64,000 nt of DNA, taken from the NCBI RefSeq assembly GCF_026914265.1, contig NC_069133.1, forward strand, positions 25,537,272 through 25,601,271, read 5' to 3'. Of this stretch, positions 46,201 through 57,500 are shown in pieces (position 1 is the stretch's first letter; the number at the start of each line of letters is the position of its first letter). Origin of the DNA: Mya arenaria (lineage: Eukaryota; Mollusca; Bivalvia; Myida; Myidae). A model generated the notes under the pieces. It did not search any database, was not told where the DNA came from, and saw nothing but the letters and a program-made list of their open reading frames with translations. The translations under genes were made by a program, and so were the position numbers.

Positions 46201-49200
46201 CGCAAGTGCGAAGCCAATCATGGGTCCTATTGTTCAGAACATTGTTAAATTTTACAACGTTATTAACGTCAGCGTTGTTAATTTTCAAATATTTACTGTT
46301 CTCGAAATTATATGGATACATTTGCGATCTGCTGAATATCTATCACGATTTTAGCAACCAGTGCAGATGTACTTGTTTATAATGAAATATTGGAGTACGT
46401 CCCCATATATTTCGCGTTTTAAAATTAACAACGATTTCGTGTATCATATTGCAGCGGTTTTATTTTACCAATTTAAAACTTTATTATTAATAGGATATAA
46501 TTTAGATCAGACAAACTAAGATAATAAAACACACACACAAAAAATTGCATCAATACCTTAAATATCTACTAAACCGGGGACAACATGTATGTTCAAATTT
46601 GTTTCGTATTCGGATAAAAAAAACAAAGCAACATTTATTACCATCGTCATCCCCTTGGGCTTCTTTCAACTGTAACAGGGCCTCTGAAAAAAAAACATCA
46701 ACGATTTATAAAGCTACGTGTAAGTAACAACAAGATACCCGATTTTAACTAGGTTTAGGTCACCAATAATTCGCGAAAGCCGTCATTTTCTGCTAAAATA
46801 AATATATGTTAATCCGAAATATCCGGAGTTCTTATCTGGGTCCCGAAGACTTCGGATAAACGGTATTTAAATGTATTTACATTGTCTTTGGTCGAAATAC
46901 TTATCAGTACTGTTAAATTGTCCAACATACCTGGTACCAACAACGTTGTCATACTTTACATACTCTGGTATACCCATACCCCGATAACGTATATAAAAAT
47001 GTATATTTTCAACTTCAAAACGAAAATAGAAGATCCCAAAGCGAGAGAGCAGCCCGAATGAGACCTTTTTATGCAGTAAGCTAAAATACATACTATCATG
47101 TATGTTTGGGTGGAGGAGGGGGGGGGGGGGGCTGGCCGCTGTACTGAAACCTTAATAAACACCAGTTCTACCTTAATCAATGAACTTTGACAACGGACCT
47201 TAACGTAACGCAAGCGTTTAAATGTGCCATATACATACCGTAAACGTTGTTATAAAGAAGCATATCGATTGTGGCGAACACTTCTGCGAACGTCTCCGGG
47301 CTGTCACCCATTATCCCGGACACTGGAAACACCAACAGTTGCAAAATCAAGTATACGGTTAGGTATTCGACTAGAACTAGTCTACAGCACAGTCAAAACT
47401 GGCTATGTCGAATTCTTTGTGACCTCGGGAAATACCTCGAGATAACGAACATTCGATATAACCGAATTCCAAAACATGTCTAACTAAGCCCAATAAATTC
47501 GAAAAAAAGTTCGACATAACCAGAACATCGAGATAACAGAGTTCGATATAACGAGTTTCGACTGTATATATCTTTACAAATTATTTCGATATTCATCAAA
47601 TTATTTCAAATGATACCAATCATACACAGTCGGGTTATTATGCATTACATTAAAGACATTATATACAAACGTATTCTTTTCTTACATTACCATTAAAAAA
47701 TATCTATGATCGATATCCATGATGGATTTTTTACATGTGTTGATTACAAAGGCCTGGGCCTGGGTCGGTTTTCATAAAGCATCTTAAGTAATTTCTTTAC
47801 TAAAGTATATTACTTATTTTGTTCACAGTCAAACTAAAAGGAAAGTATAAGAGTGTTTTTTTACAATTGAAGTGTCAATATTCAAGAAAATCGATTTCAA
47901 TTAAGTATTTCAATTAAGTATTTCAAATATTTTTTAATTATTATGTCATATGATCAGTGAGATACTAGGTAGGAAAATGACTTAAGACCAGAAATGTCTT
48001 AAGATGTTTTGTGAATACCAGTCCATTTTTGAAAACTTACGTTCATGCAAGAACTCGCCAATGAGGGGTCCAAGAAACGGCACTCCAGAGTCGCCTTAAA
48101 ACACAACATGTTAATGAAGACAATGAAAAAAGAAATAAAAAGACACTTGAAATCACATGTGATTGCTTCAATGAATTGAACGTCTCTAAAACACATTATC
48201 ATGCAATCACATTTTTGATGAAAACACATGCTCACGGTATCAAAGTACTGAAAGTCACTAAAATTCACGTGTTCATTGAAATCAAGGTTCTAAAGGTAAC
48301 TATTGAAACACGTGGATACAAAAAAAACCTACTTAACGCCTCTTAAAGTGACACTCTTATTCGAAATCAATACATACACATGTATAACAAATTCTGAACA
48401 TAAACCTTCAACTACCTCCTAAATAGTGCAATTATGGAAATATTAATTACTGATAGCAATATTATAACCGTGTACTCAATAGCTGAAAACGCAAAAATAT
48501 TAAATGATTGGTGATTGCTAAAATATTTACTGCTATCTACTATCGTCTCATAATGTAGAATACCGTGTTTTCTGCACATTTCTTTCAAATTAAACTCGGA
48601 TTCCTTCATAAGCACCCTTGTTTTCGACATTTGTTCATCCTTTTTGGTATATAAAAACAATTGCATTAAGTATGTTAAATCTTATTTGGAAGTAATAGTG
48701 CATCTTTAAACAATCACGGAGTATAAGTTTTAAATTTTACATGACACTTGCACCGAAGCACTGAATAGCTCTTAAAAAAACACCTGAGAATCATAGGTCT
48801 CTTTAAAACTCTATAATCAAAGTAATGGTAAATGACATTAAGTAAAATCCTAATGATTAAGAATAAGCGGGCTGTGCGTTGCGAAAGTTAAAATTCTTAT
48901 TAATGAGTTAGCATTGTATTTAATAACTGCAAATCTGCAATTTCATTGGCTAAAAATGTGGCTTGAAGTCTAAGTGAACTCAGCTTTTTCAGTATGGATA
49001 TGACTTACCAAGTCCGTTTACATCTGAAATAGTGAAGACAAGTGTGTTATTTTATGCACTCGGTAGATATATGATCATTAACATTCATCGGAGGTTTGAT
49101 AATGATAAATTAAACATCTACGCATAGGCCAAAAAATGGTTTGGTTAGGGTAACACCCTTTTCAAAAACAGGTAAGCTTTTTTTAAAAATAAATATTTTT

Positions 49201-52200
49201 TTAATTAGACATTATATAAAAACGTTATTGTCATTATTGGAGAATGGTGTTAAAGTAATATTCTGTATAAAGCTTTAAAGGTTTTAAACTACATGTTAAA
49301 ATACATACTACAACAAATATAAATAATTATAATGTTATATTTTATTTTTTTAATTCTTTACAACTGGCCATAAAAACGGTAGGGTCGGCGCCTATTTCGT
49401 AGGTAGGGTCGGGTAACCCGAACCAAATGTTTTTTAGGCCATAGCATTATTGCTCTGGTGTACGATCATGTTATTTGATATACAGGGCAATATCAATTTT
49501 TACATTTATTACATTTGTTCCATTATCACTCATTGTCATTACATATCGACGGATGAAAGCGAAAAGGTTCTATCTGCTTCTTTATTTAATGTCACTTAGA
49601 ACCTTTTCGCATTCACCCATCGATATTATGCACCTACTCTAAGATATTCACAATCAAAGCTGCACTCTCACAGATTGACCATTTTTGTCTTGAAACAAGC
49701 TTTTCTTTGCTTACATGTGTTAAAATAAGTGATATAAGACTGCTGACAAAAGATCAGATCGCAGTTTTTCATATTTACGTTTGAAAATCATCGAATGTTA
49801 AGAGATATGAAATTTTCGGCCGTTTTCCAATCAATTGAGACCTGTTCTGTTATTTAAATTACATTATATGACTGAATTGATGGCATTGATACACAAATCA
49901 TCTGATTCTGAGAAAAAAGCTACAAAACTGTCAATCTGTGAGAGTGCAGCTTTAAACTCCTCTTACAAAAATAACCGGCAAATTTCCATCTAGTCATTAA
50001 TTGGTTTCAATGGTTTCGGCGGTTTTGGAAACCTGTTTCGAAAGTTTGGATTGAGGTAACAAATGCATGATTTTGTGTACAGTTCCAGCAGCATCTCCAC
50101 CAACATGGGGGGGGGGGGTCACTAGTTTCAAAAACCAGTTTCGGTTTTCGTTTATCAAAACTGGATTAATTTAATTTGAAAATGTAACACAGTTTGTGAA
50201 ACTAATATCAAGCCAAAACTTGTTTATTTCCAACAAAACGCCCTTATGTTGTTATTTAGAAGTTCGCGCCTGCGCGCTAGATATTACCAAATGTATTTTT
50301 TTTCTTGCTTTACTATTCAAATAATTCGGCAGCCAGGCTAAATTCATGGTTTAGTTAAGCAAAATTAAACCAAAACTATAACTTAAACCGTGTCCTTCTC
50401 GGAAAGAATCAGGTTTGCTACTTATAAGGTTATACTTACCCCAGAACGCTTCGACATCGGCGTGGTACTGACTTAGATGATCCCGCACACACGCCCAGAA
50501 ACTTCCTGTAAGTTGAAAATGGACCGGTATTTTAAATTGCAATTTACTGACAAACTTTAATAAGACGAGTTTAATATTGATTAATATTGATTCGTGTATT
50601 CGCTCGTATAATATGGATTCGTGTATTCGCTCGTATAATAACTGATTCGTGTATTCGCTCATATAATATTGATTCATGTACTCGCTTGTATACTACGGAT
50701 CCATGTACTCGTTTGTATACTACGGATTCATGTACTCGCTTGTATACTATGGATTCATGTACTCGCTTGTATACTACGGATTCATGTACTCGCTTGTATA
50801 CTATGGATTCATGTACTCGCTTGTATACTACGGATTCATGTACTCGTTTTTATACTATGGATTTATGTACTCGCTTGTATACTACGGATCCATGTACTCG
50901 CTTGTATACTACGGATTCATGTACTCGCTTGTATACTACGGATTCATGTACTCGCTTGTATACTACGGATTCATGTACTCGCTTGTATACTACGGATTCA
51001 TGTATTCGCTTGTATACTACGGATTCATGTATTCGCTTGTATACTACGGATTCATGTACTCGCTTATATACTACGGATTCATGTACTCGCTTGTATACTA
51101 CGGATTCATGTATTCGCTTGTATACTACGGATTCATGTACTCGCTTGTATACTATGGATACATGTACACTATTGTATACTACCGATTCATATATTCATAA
51201 TACATAATAGTACGATAATACATGTTAATTATGGAAGCTGTGTGAAGTTAGCTAAACATATGACATTGGACATTGGACATTCAAGATCGAATGTTGTGCT
51301 AGCACGACATTGGACATTTGACATTCAAAATTGAAAGTCGTGCTAGCACGACATAGGACATTGGACATTCAAGATCGAATGTTGTGCTAGCACGACATAG
51401 GACATTGGACATTCAAGATCGAATGTTGTGCTAGCACGACATAGGACATTGGACATTCAAGATCGAATGTTGTGCTAGCACGACATAGGACATTGGACAT
51501 TCAAGATCGAATGTTGTGCTAGCACGACATTGGACATTGGACATTCAAAAGTGAAAGTCGTGCTAGCACGACATAGGACATTGGACATTCAAGATCGAAT
51601 GTTGTGCTAACACGACATTGGACATTGGACATTCAAAATTGAAAGTCGTGCTAGCACGACATTGGACATTGGACATTCAAGATCGAATGTTGTGCTAGCA
51701 CGACATTGGACATTGGACATTCAAAATTGAAAGTCGTGCTAGCACGACATAGGACATTGGACATTCAAGATCGAATGTTGTGCTAGCACGACATTGGACA
51801 TTGGACATTCAAAAGTGAAAGTCGTGCTAGCACGACATTGGACATTCAAAAATGAATGTCGTGCCAGCACGACATTGGACATTCAAAATTGAAAGTCGTG
51901 CTGGCACGACATTGATTGGACATTGGACATTCAAAAATGAATGTCGTGCCAGCACGACATTGGACATTGGACATTGAGATTTCAAAAATGAATATCGGTC
52001 CTACATCTACTTTATCTGGTTTTACGTATTATAACACGAACTATTGTCAATGAGCCGATTAAGTAACCTATTACTGCCTGTCGACTTATTTTTTATCGAC
52101 TCAATAAGTCACAACATTCGATTTTGAATGTCCCATGTCCAATGTCGTGCCAGCACAACATTCAATTTTGAATGTCCAATGTCGTGCCAGCACAACATTC

Positions 52201-55200
52201 GATGTTGAATGCTAGCACGACATTCATTTTTGAAATACCGATGTCCAATGTCGTGCCAGCACGACATTCATTTTTGAAATACCAATGTCCAATGTCGTGC
52301 CAGCACAACATTCGATTTTGAATGTCCAATGTCCAATGTCGTGACAGCACAACATTCGATGTTGAATATCCAATGTCGTGCTAGCACGACATTCATTTTT
52401 TAAATACCAATGTCCAATGTTCAATGTCGTGCCAGTACGACTTTCAATTTTGAATGTCCAATGTCGTGCCAGCACAACATTCGATAATGAATGTCCAATG
52501 TCGTGCCAGCACAACATTTGATCTTGAATGTCCAATTACCAATGTCGTATGTTTAGCTCACTTCACACAGCTAATTATGGATGGTATTTCAATACAACTA
52601 GCTTAATTTGCTAAATTTACCCCTTATGTTGAGCTATTGTACATAAACAATCTTCAGTGGTCAACATTATATGTTCTCAAATGAGACGGCAGAATCTTTC
52701 AATTTTCCCAATACATTTATATTTTAATCAGGTGAAGCGGTAGATATAAATAGTGACTGGCCCGGGATATTTATTTTTACACAATATAATGCAGACCACT
52801 AAAACATTAAAGATTGTTCGTATGTTCTTACAAAAATAAAATGATTTGTGACTGTGTTGCATCAAACTATTTATTTTTGCAAGTACATACCAATGTTATT
52901 TAACCCTTTTTCAAGAGCACAAGTTGTTTGTACATTGCCCGACGCCATCACAACTAAAATTGTGTTTAAATGCAATAATTGACATGAGATAGAAGTGACA
53001 GCAATATGCAGTCAAATCCTGACAGTTGAGGACTTGAGAAAACAGAGTAAGATACAAGAGTTCCGGTTGCGATACCCGAGCTCGACCTTGCGAAGAGACC
53101 TCTTGGTTCTGCCGATACACTGGACACAACTTTCCTGGCATGAACCAGTACTGGGTTCACCATTTTCTCAGTACTACTCTTTGACACGACCTGGGTTTGA
53201 ACCACCGATCTTACGCACCCGAAGCGCACGCTCTATCACTGAGCTAGAGAAGCACTTGTGGATCCAGGGGGGGGGGGGGGGGCACCCGGCGCGGGCCCCT
53301 CCCCCCTAAAATCGTCAAAGTTTACTTTAAATTACAATATAAGACAAAAAAAGGGTTTAAAGTATGCCCAAAATGTACGATTTCGGACTAGTTATTGTTA
53401 CAATTTGCTTTAGGTAGTACCCACCCCCCTCCAAACCCCCTTCGGTTCTGAGGGAGGGGCGCAAGCCAAAGACTTCGCCTTACTCCCCCTTTAACGTCAA
53501 ACCCGGATCCGCCCCTGAGAAGTATCCGAAACGTACAACATTTTATCATAAACTTGTCTCTACCTACCGGCGTCTTCCCATGTGTGATTACACACTGATG
53601 TGTCGTAGTAGCCATAGTCGCCGATTCCACTTCCGTAGTAACTGCTGTCGTACAATTCAATATACAGCTCATCATTGGCCATGTAGATGTCGTTCCACAC
53701 ATCGCCCCACTTGTCGCAGCCGGGAGGACTGGTTTCGGACTCCTGGAAATAGCAGACTTCGTAAACGGCCCAGTCCCAGTCAAAGCACTCCTCGTCCTCA
53801 TAGTTCAGAAACTGATAGCCCACCTCGTCCGTCATCACACATCGCTCAAACATCTCTTCCATATAATTTTCCTCGAGGGGATCATCGTAGCCGACGTCCG
53901 TCACTGACTTCTTGCCCTGCGTCTTCGACCAGGGTTTCGAGTGAAGCAAACCGCGAAGCTTCTGTAATGTCCTTTTGTGCGTTTGGGCGGCGGACTGTGA
54001 GACACTGGGAGTCGCCTGTCCAGTGTTGCGGCCGGCTTTCTGTGCGTGTGCCTGCATCTCCCGGAGGTGCTGGGCGGCTCGCACAACCGCCGCCTTGCCT
54101 GAGGACGTAGTGCCACTTCCGTGCAATAATGACAAAGAACCTAAAATGTTTGAACATGAGGTTGTGGCGCGAACGGATAGAGGCGTATAATAAAATACAA
54201 GCATGTTTAATGAAAGTGGGTCTTATTTGTTAAAAAATGGAAAAATGTTTCCACTTGTAAGCTGGTGCAGTAATTATTCATAGTTATATATCAAATCCCC
54301 TGATATCCAAGTGTATACGGGACTCACGTACCGACGATGTGACAGTATTATGCACTTCACCTTTGAAAAATAGTTCTTTTCCCAGAATGGACGTACGCGA
54401 GGTCTGCTGAACCTGAAAATGGATGTTACTCACGTCCTTTTCCGGAAATGTCCGTTTTGGCAGCATCGCCTACGTCCTTCTTCTCTTCTTCGATTTTCCC
54501 AGCCAGTTTGCTTATAAGAGCACCTGTCAAATAGTGGATTATTACCGAGTCAGTGAAAATAATAAAATATGAATGGGGGCATTTCTCGTACATGCAATAG
54601 TATTAATCATTGGATCTTAACACAATAAAATTTAACAGGCCGTGTAAGCCGGTTATTTTCACAAGGACTACGTGGGAGTCAAATCCGCGTAATGCTATTT
54701 ACTTTTAGTATTTAGTAATTTCTGTTAAATATACATGTATATACTCACGTAAGAGGCTCGTTTCGCTGTTAGACGTTTTCTGAACATCATCTGAAAAAAA
54801 GAAACGGAAGTTAGCAGAACAAAAGCACTTTCTGCATCCATAACCATTATTTGTGTTCAGTGTTGATTATAAATCTAGCACTGAATGTATTGTTTATGTC
54901 CTTCAAGGAGACTAACTCCTTATGCACCAGTCAATTGTAACCACAGCCCGCCAGGTCTGGGGGTATACCCGGGATAGCCGGGGAAATGGGTCGTGTTTTT
55001 ACCTTCCAGGTGGCCCCGCAGTGCCGGGTTAATGCGGTGGTTTTGTTTTCGCGCCAAAAATAGCGGGAAATGGGCCTTTCCTAGGGTCACTGGGGTGCGG
55101 GGGCATTTGGCGGGGATTTACCAGCAGTTCGTTCCCGCAGGACGGGGATTTTACCCAGGCTTGGCTGGACCGAAAGTCAAAGTCCCTGTTATTCCCTGGA

Positions 55201-57067
55201 GCTGGGGGCCCGTGTTTACAATTAACTGGTGCATTACTGAAATGTTCAGTATTCCCGAAACATTATTAAAATCATATAAAGTGTCTACATTTTTTTTATC
55301 TTCGAAAGAGTATTCCCTAACGATTATTAACAATATGCAAATCGTCTGCATGCTTATCTCTCAATCGGTTCACTAATTAAATTATACATTTTTTCAAAAA
55401 TAATAGTAAATCATGAATAGCAAATTTATACTTATTTCTCCTACCGAAACATAAACAAATCATTCGGAACTCCTCGGTCATTTTCCATCGAAAACAACAT
55501 CTAATGTATATGGACAGTTTACAATGTCAAATTTTTTTTTAAAAATACATTTAACTACACTGCAAGTATATCGCGTAGTAATTTTAAGTTATCAGTTAGA
55601 TTTAATGACTTTACTCTTGGATTCTTAATTATTTATGCATTAAAACACTTCACTGGCAATTAATGTAAACGTAGATATACAAAGTACACATTTAAACACT
55701 ACACTCAATTAATAGTGTAATTCAAAATTGTACGAACTACTTCTTTTGATGTACCGGCATACATCCGAGGTTGTTTTCGATGGAAATTGGCCGAGGGGTT
55801 TCGAATGATAAATAACACTATTCCATATTCCATAATCGTTACAACTCGGCCATCTCCGGCAAGCTTCGAGATAGTCAATTCTGTTGGATAATGGCCGAGG
55901 TTTTCCAATTGTTCCATATGAGGCTCCGCACTTCAGTACTGCTCCATTATATAGCTTGCATGGTTTCAGGGGGATGGATCCACTTATATATCCGTTTATT
56001 TTGTTAAGCTTAATGAGAATTTAAAATTATTATACATACCATTCTTAGCAGCACGATCCTGAAATAAATTATTATTTTTTTTTATAATATTTAGACAGTT
56101 TTAGCTCTTATCATACTCTGCATGTGTAATTATAAACAATTTTCTCAGACATCATGCTGACGTTTGGCTGACGTCGAATTGTCTTTTGTCAGTTATGTGT
56201 GTGCGCTGGCGTAAGCTGAGCAACATTTGATCAGCGTTGGACTCTCATTAATTTGGTGTTTTTGTTGCATTTGTCAGAATCGATCTTCGAAAAATTAATG
56301 AACTAAAAATTTGAAAAATCCTCGATTTTCATTGGCTCACACAAAAAATGCAAACACCAATGAAAACTAATGAACAAATAAAATGAAAACTCCTTAGTTA
56401 TCATTGGCCAACTCAAAAATGAAAACATCAAGTAAAATTAATGAACTGAAAATTTGAAAAATCCTCGATTTTCATTGGCTCGCACAAAACTGCAAACACC
56501 AAGAACAATTAATGAACAGAAAATGAAAAATCCTCTATTGTCATTGGCCAACACGGAGATGCAAACACCTAATCAATTTTGCGTTTTGCATTGCAGACGA
56601 CATTAAACTTTATAGTTACTGTTTTCAGAATGGGTTTTATTTTTGCTGTGAGCAGGATTAACCTGTTATAAAAGAAAGCGCATTTTTCACCAAAAGATCC
56701 AATAACAAAGGCAAGCACTTAAAACTAAATAAGAAAATGCATGTAGCAAATTAATTGTTGTTTAAGATAACGATACCATGCTACACTACATTAAAACAAT
56801 CTTTGATTTAACGAAATAAAACATACACAAAACATTGTGCAAACCACTTTTCGAAAAAATGAAAAAGCGTCTCGTGAAATCCGGATCTGAAAAATCTACT
56901 CCAGTCGAATACAACCTCGCGGATCTTTTGCGTTTTCGCAGTGTCGTAAGTTATAACCCTATGAATTAATAAATATAGGTGTAAATTGTTTATTTTACCT
57001 GAATTTTGTATGTGTGTGCAAGAGTGCACAACACCGCCAGAACTCCAACAGTTAAAGCGAGCTTCAT
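40251..57067 (-). CDS. Unrecognised secreted acidic protein, up to 14 exons
   Basis: Exons in coding order: 56999-57067, 56040-56058, 54749-54790, 54434-54523, 53568-54140, 52891-52953, 50440-50505, 49009-49023, 48041-48094, 47239-47322, 46642-46683, 46106-46138, 44859-44891 and, less surely, 40251-40270. Phase agrees at every join, giving 1203 nt (400 aa). Exon 1 is a signal peptide (MKLALTVGVLAVLCTLAHTY). Next come a charged segment (SKLAGKIEEEKKDVGDAAK), a basic helical stretch (HLREMQAHAQKAG; HKRTLQKLRGLLHSK) and a strongly acidic Tyr/Trp/Cys-bearing region (FERCVMTDEVGYQF; CFDWDWAVYEVCYFQ; YYGSGIGDYGYYDTS) with one N-glycosylation sequon (NHT). Helical tail modules follow (SFWACVRDHLSQYHADVEAF; SPETFAEVFATIDMLLYNN). 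I recognise no family. From exon 2 on, every junction is phase 1, and one exon is only 15 bp. Likely extracellular; role unknown. Skipped or missed phase-1 exons are possible. Confidence 0.7.
42232..42530 (-). mobile_element. tRNA-derived SINE (family 2)
   Basis: On the minus strand the head reads CCCGTTAGCTCAATCGGTAG and GGGTTCGATTCCCGGGCGG, a tRNA-like A and B box. The body contains GGTTATGAAATCCTTTCTAC and ends near CAACCACCAAGGGG. It lies in the last intron of the secreted-protein gene. Confidence 0.75.
42665..42960 (+). mobile_element. tRNA-derived SINE (family 3)
   Basis: Head GGCGGATCCGTAGTCTAGTG and CAGGTTCGATTCCCCGTCGC (tRNA-like), body ACACTGGTGCACGTTAAAGT and ACCAGGGTAGTGC, and a weak TTTAAATTTAAG tail. 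The CTGGTGCACGTTAAAG block is typical of SINE2-type elements in marine invertebrates. Confidence 0.8.
44138..44460. mobile_element. MITE of the 'CTCGGCCATTTTCCATCG' family, reverse orientation
   Basis: AATCGGAACAGCTCGGCTAT at the left, GGAATGGCCGAGGTTCTCCG at the right, internal ACTACGCGATCTACTTGCAG (the complement of the family signature). A further partial inverted pair (GGAACACCTCGGCT; GAGATGACCGAGTTG) lies at 44040-44105. Confidence 0.65.
44570..44755. repeat. (GAAT)n microsatellite passing into (GAAC)n and (AATC)n
   Basis: About 36 GAAT units, then 5 GAAC units, then 5 AATC units, about 100 bp from coding exon 13 of the secreted-protein gene. The neighbouring CAGT repeats show further decay. 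Confidence 0.97.
45190..45330. mobile_element. Fragment of the 'TTCTCGAAACTTCTTAAG' MITE family
   Basis: Shares GCTAATTGAAATAAGC.ACTTAAGCCTG and the end CTTAAGAAGTTTCGAGAAAT with 4094-4347. The left end is not found. Confidence 0.55.
45655..45815 (-). mobile_element. tRNA-derived SINE (family 1), reverse copy
   Basis: The complement reads TCCGGTCAGCGCAGTGGTTA, CCCGGGTTCGAATCC and GTTTCCTCAAGGTACTCCGG, matching 30150-30370. Confidence 0.8.
47390..47564. mobile_element. pogo/Tigger-like MITE
   Basis: CAGTCAAAACTGGCTATGTC at the left, ATAACGAGTTTCGACTG at the right. Same family as 302-475, in an intron of the secreted-protein gene. Confidence 0.75.
47765..48010. mobile_element. Probable MITE with CTTAAG-type inverted ends
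   Basis: TTTTCATAAAGCATCTTAAG at the left and CTTAAGATGTTTTGTGAATA at the right are complementary apart from a few bases. The interior is AT-rich. It ends about 30 bp from exon 9 of the secreted-protein gene. Confidence 0.5.
49126..49440. mobile_element. 'AGGCCAAAAA..GGCC' element, simple copy
   Basis: AGGCCAAAAAATGGTTTGGT at the left, CCGAACCAAATGTTTTTTAG followed by GCC at the right: imperfect inverted ends around an AT-rich core. It shows the uninterrupted form of 28971-29731. Confidence 0.65.
49656..49957. mobile_element. TTAA-type MITE
   Basis: CAAAGCTGCACTCTCACAGA at the left, CTGTGAGAGTGCAGCTTTAA at the right, internal AAAGATCAGATCGCAGTTTT. Confidence 0.8.
50590..51190. repeat. 27-bp minisatellite, about 22 units
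   Basis: Unit TACTCGCTTGTATACTACGG plus ATTCATG. All three plus-strand frames stay open for about 500-600 bp because the unit is a multiple of three and has no stop in those frames. It lies between exons 6 and 7 of the secreted-protein gene and ends about 45 bp from the foldback element. Confidence 0.95.
51236..52572. mobile_element. Foldback-type DNA transposon with repeat-filled arms and 9-bp target duplication
   Basis: The outer ends are inverted repeats beginning AGCTGTGTGAAGTTAGCTAA (right end, complement: AGCTGTGTGAAGTGAGCTAA). AATTATGGA flanks the element on both sides (51227-51235 and 52573-52581), a perfect 9-bp target duplication. Inside the ends each arm is a tandem array of a roughly 40-46-bp unit (GGACATTCAAGATCGAATGT, then TGTGCTAGCACGAC), in opposite orientations: 51255-51975 on the left and 52115-52550 on the right. 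The unique centre is about 140 bp. No transposase is encoded. The architecture and target size recall Drosophila FB and Mutator-like foldback elements; the assignment is inference. It sits in intron 6 of the secreted-protein gene. Confidence 0.85.
53044..53246 (-). mobile_element. tRNA-derived SINE (family 4), reverse copy
   Basis: The complement reads CTCTAGCTCAGTGATAGAGC, GCGCTTCGGGTGCG, then ACTGAGAAAATGGTGAACCC, AGTACTGGTTCATGCCAGGA and GAACCAAGAGGTC. The same order of blocks occurs at 62708-62945. Confidence 0.75.
53262..53520 (-). repeat. Dispersed 'GGATCC..GACGTTAAAGGGGG' repeat, reverse orientation
   Basis: The complement starts GGGGCGGATCCGGGTTTGAC and ends in a G/C-homopolymer block next to GGATCCAC. 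It contains a 17-base G-run at 53266-53282. It lies about 50 bp from coding exon 5 of the secreted-protein gene. Confidence 0.6.
53568..54140 (-). CDS. Secreted-protein gene, main coding exon 5
   Basis: 573 bp, 191 codons, entered after TTTTAG and left at GCCG before GTAGGT. Its GC content and codon regularity stand out from the introns around it, which is the strongest evidence that the gene is real. The 176-codon open frame on the opposite strand is a shadow. Confidence 0.8.
55458..55805. mobile_element. MITE of the 'CTCGGCCATTTTCCATCG' family, best copy
   Basis: TTCGGAACTCCTCGGTCATT plus TTCCATCGAAAACAAC at the left; GTTGTTTTCGATGGAAATTG plus GCCGAGGGGTTTCGAA at the right. These are inverted ends of about 36 bp. 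Internal AACTACACTGCAAGTATATC. Confidence 0.75.
56320..56580. repeat. Short tandem array, about 67-bp unit
   Basis: Four units built on TCCTCGATTTTCATTGGCTC, AAATGCAAACACCAA and AATTAATGAAC, alternating between two variants so that a 134-bp higher-order period is visible. Confidence 0.75.
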
Positions 57068-57113
57068 CCTGCGATCCCTCGGTCACAATAAGACTTAATT
57101 AAACCCCGCTTAT

Positions 57114-57124
57114 GAATTATAAAC
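57114..57124 (-). promoter_or_regulatory. Possible TATA-like box of the secreted-protein gene
   Basis: GTTTATAATTC on the minus strand, about 50 bp before the start codon at 57065-57067. The position would allow a short 5' UTR. AT-rich surroundings make chance likely. Confidence 0.25.
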
Positions 57125-57500
57125 AAAATACGAACTAGCAACCCATGTTTTGACATTTGTTTTGGCAACCCGTATTCAATTTTTCATTTCAAAATTCTTT
57201 TCAAAAATCTGTTTTTCATACAATTATATAGTGATATTTAATTTGACATTCATTATGATAATGGTGTGTCAACATGTCATTCAAAATATAACCCCTTGGT
57301 CGGGAGTTTCGAAATCATATTTTATAATGAAGTTTTGTGAGTGTCTTAGTACTTAGTAGAGAATATAGAGTAAACAGTATTCAATATCATGCCATTATGG
57401 CAATACAGTGACAAGGATCCAATTTATCATCTATAGATGTAACCTGAATCTTAATATCGGTGCCATTCAATAATGAATGTGTTTATTGAAAATCTTTCAT

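Noticed and set aside
50587-51334. Three overlapping open frames of 174-221 codons
   Set aside because: All three frames are open because of a stop-free 27-bp satellite unit; intronic position.
51236-52572. CRISPR-like regular repeats
   Set aside because: Units are contiguous with no unique spacers, arms are in opposite orientation, and the genome is eukaryotic; the foldback layout explains it.
53580-54110. Plus-strand 176-codon open frame
   Set aside because: Antisense shadow of coding exon 5 of the secreted-protein gene, which has correct splice borders and phase.
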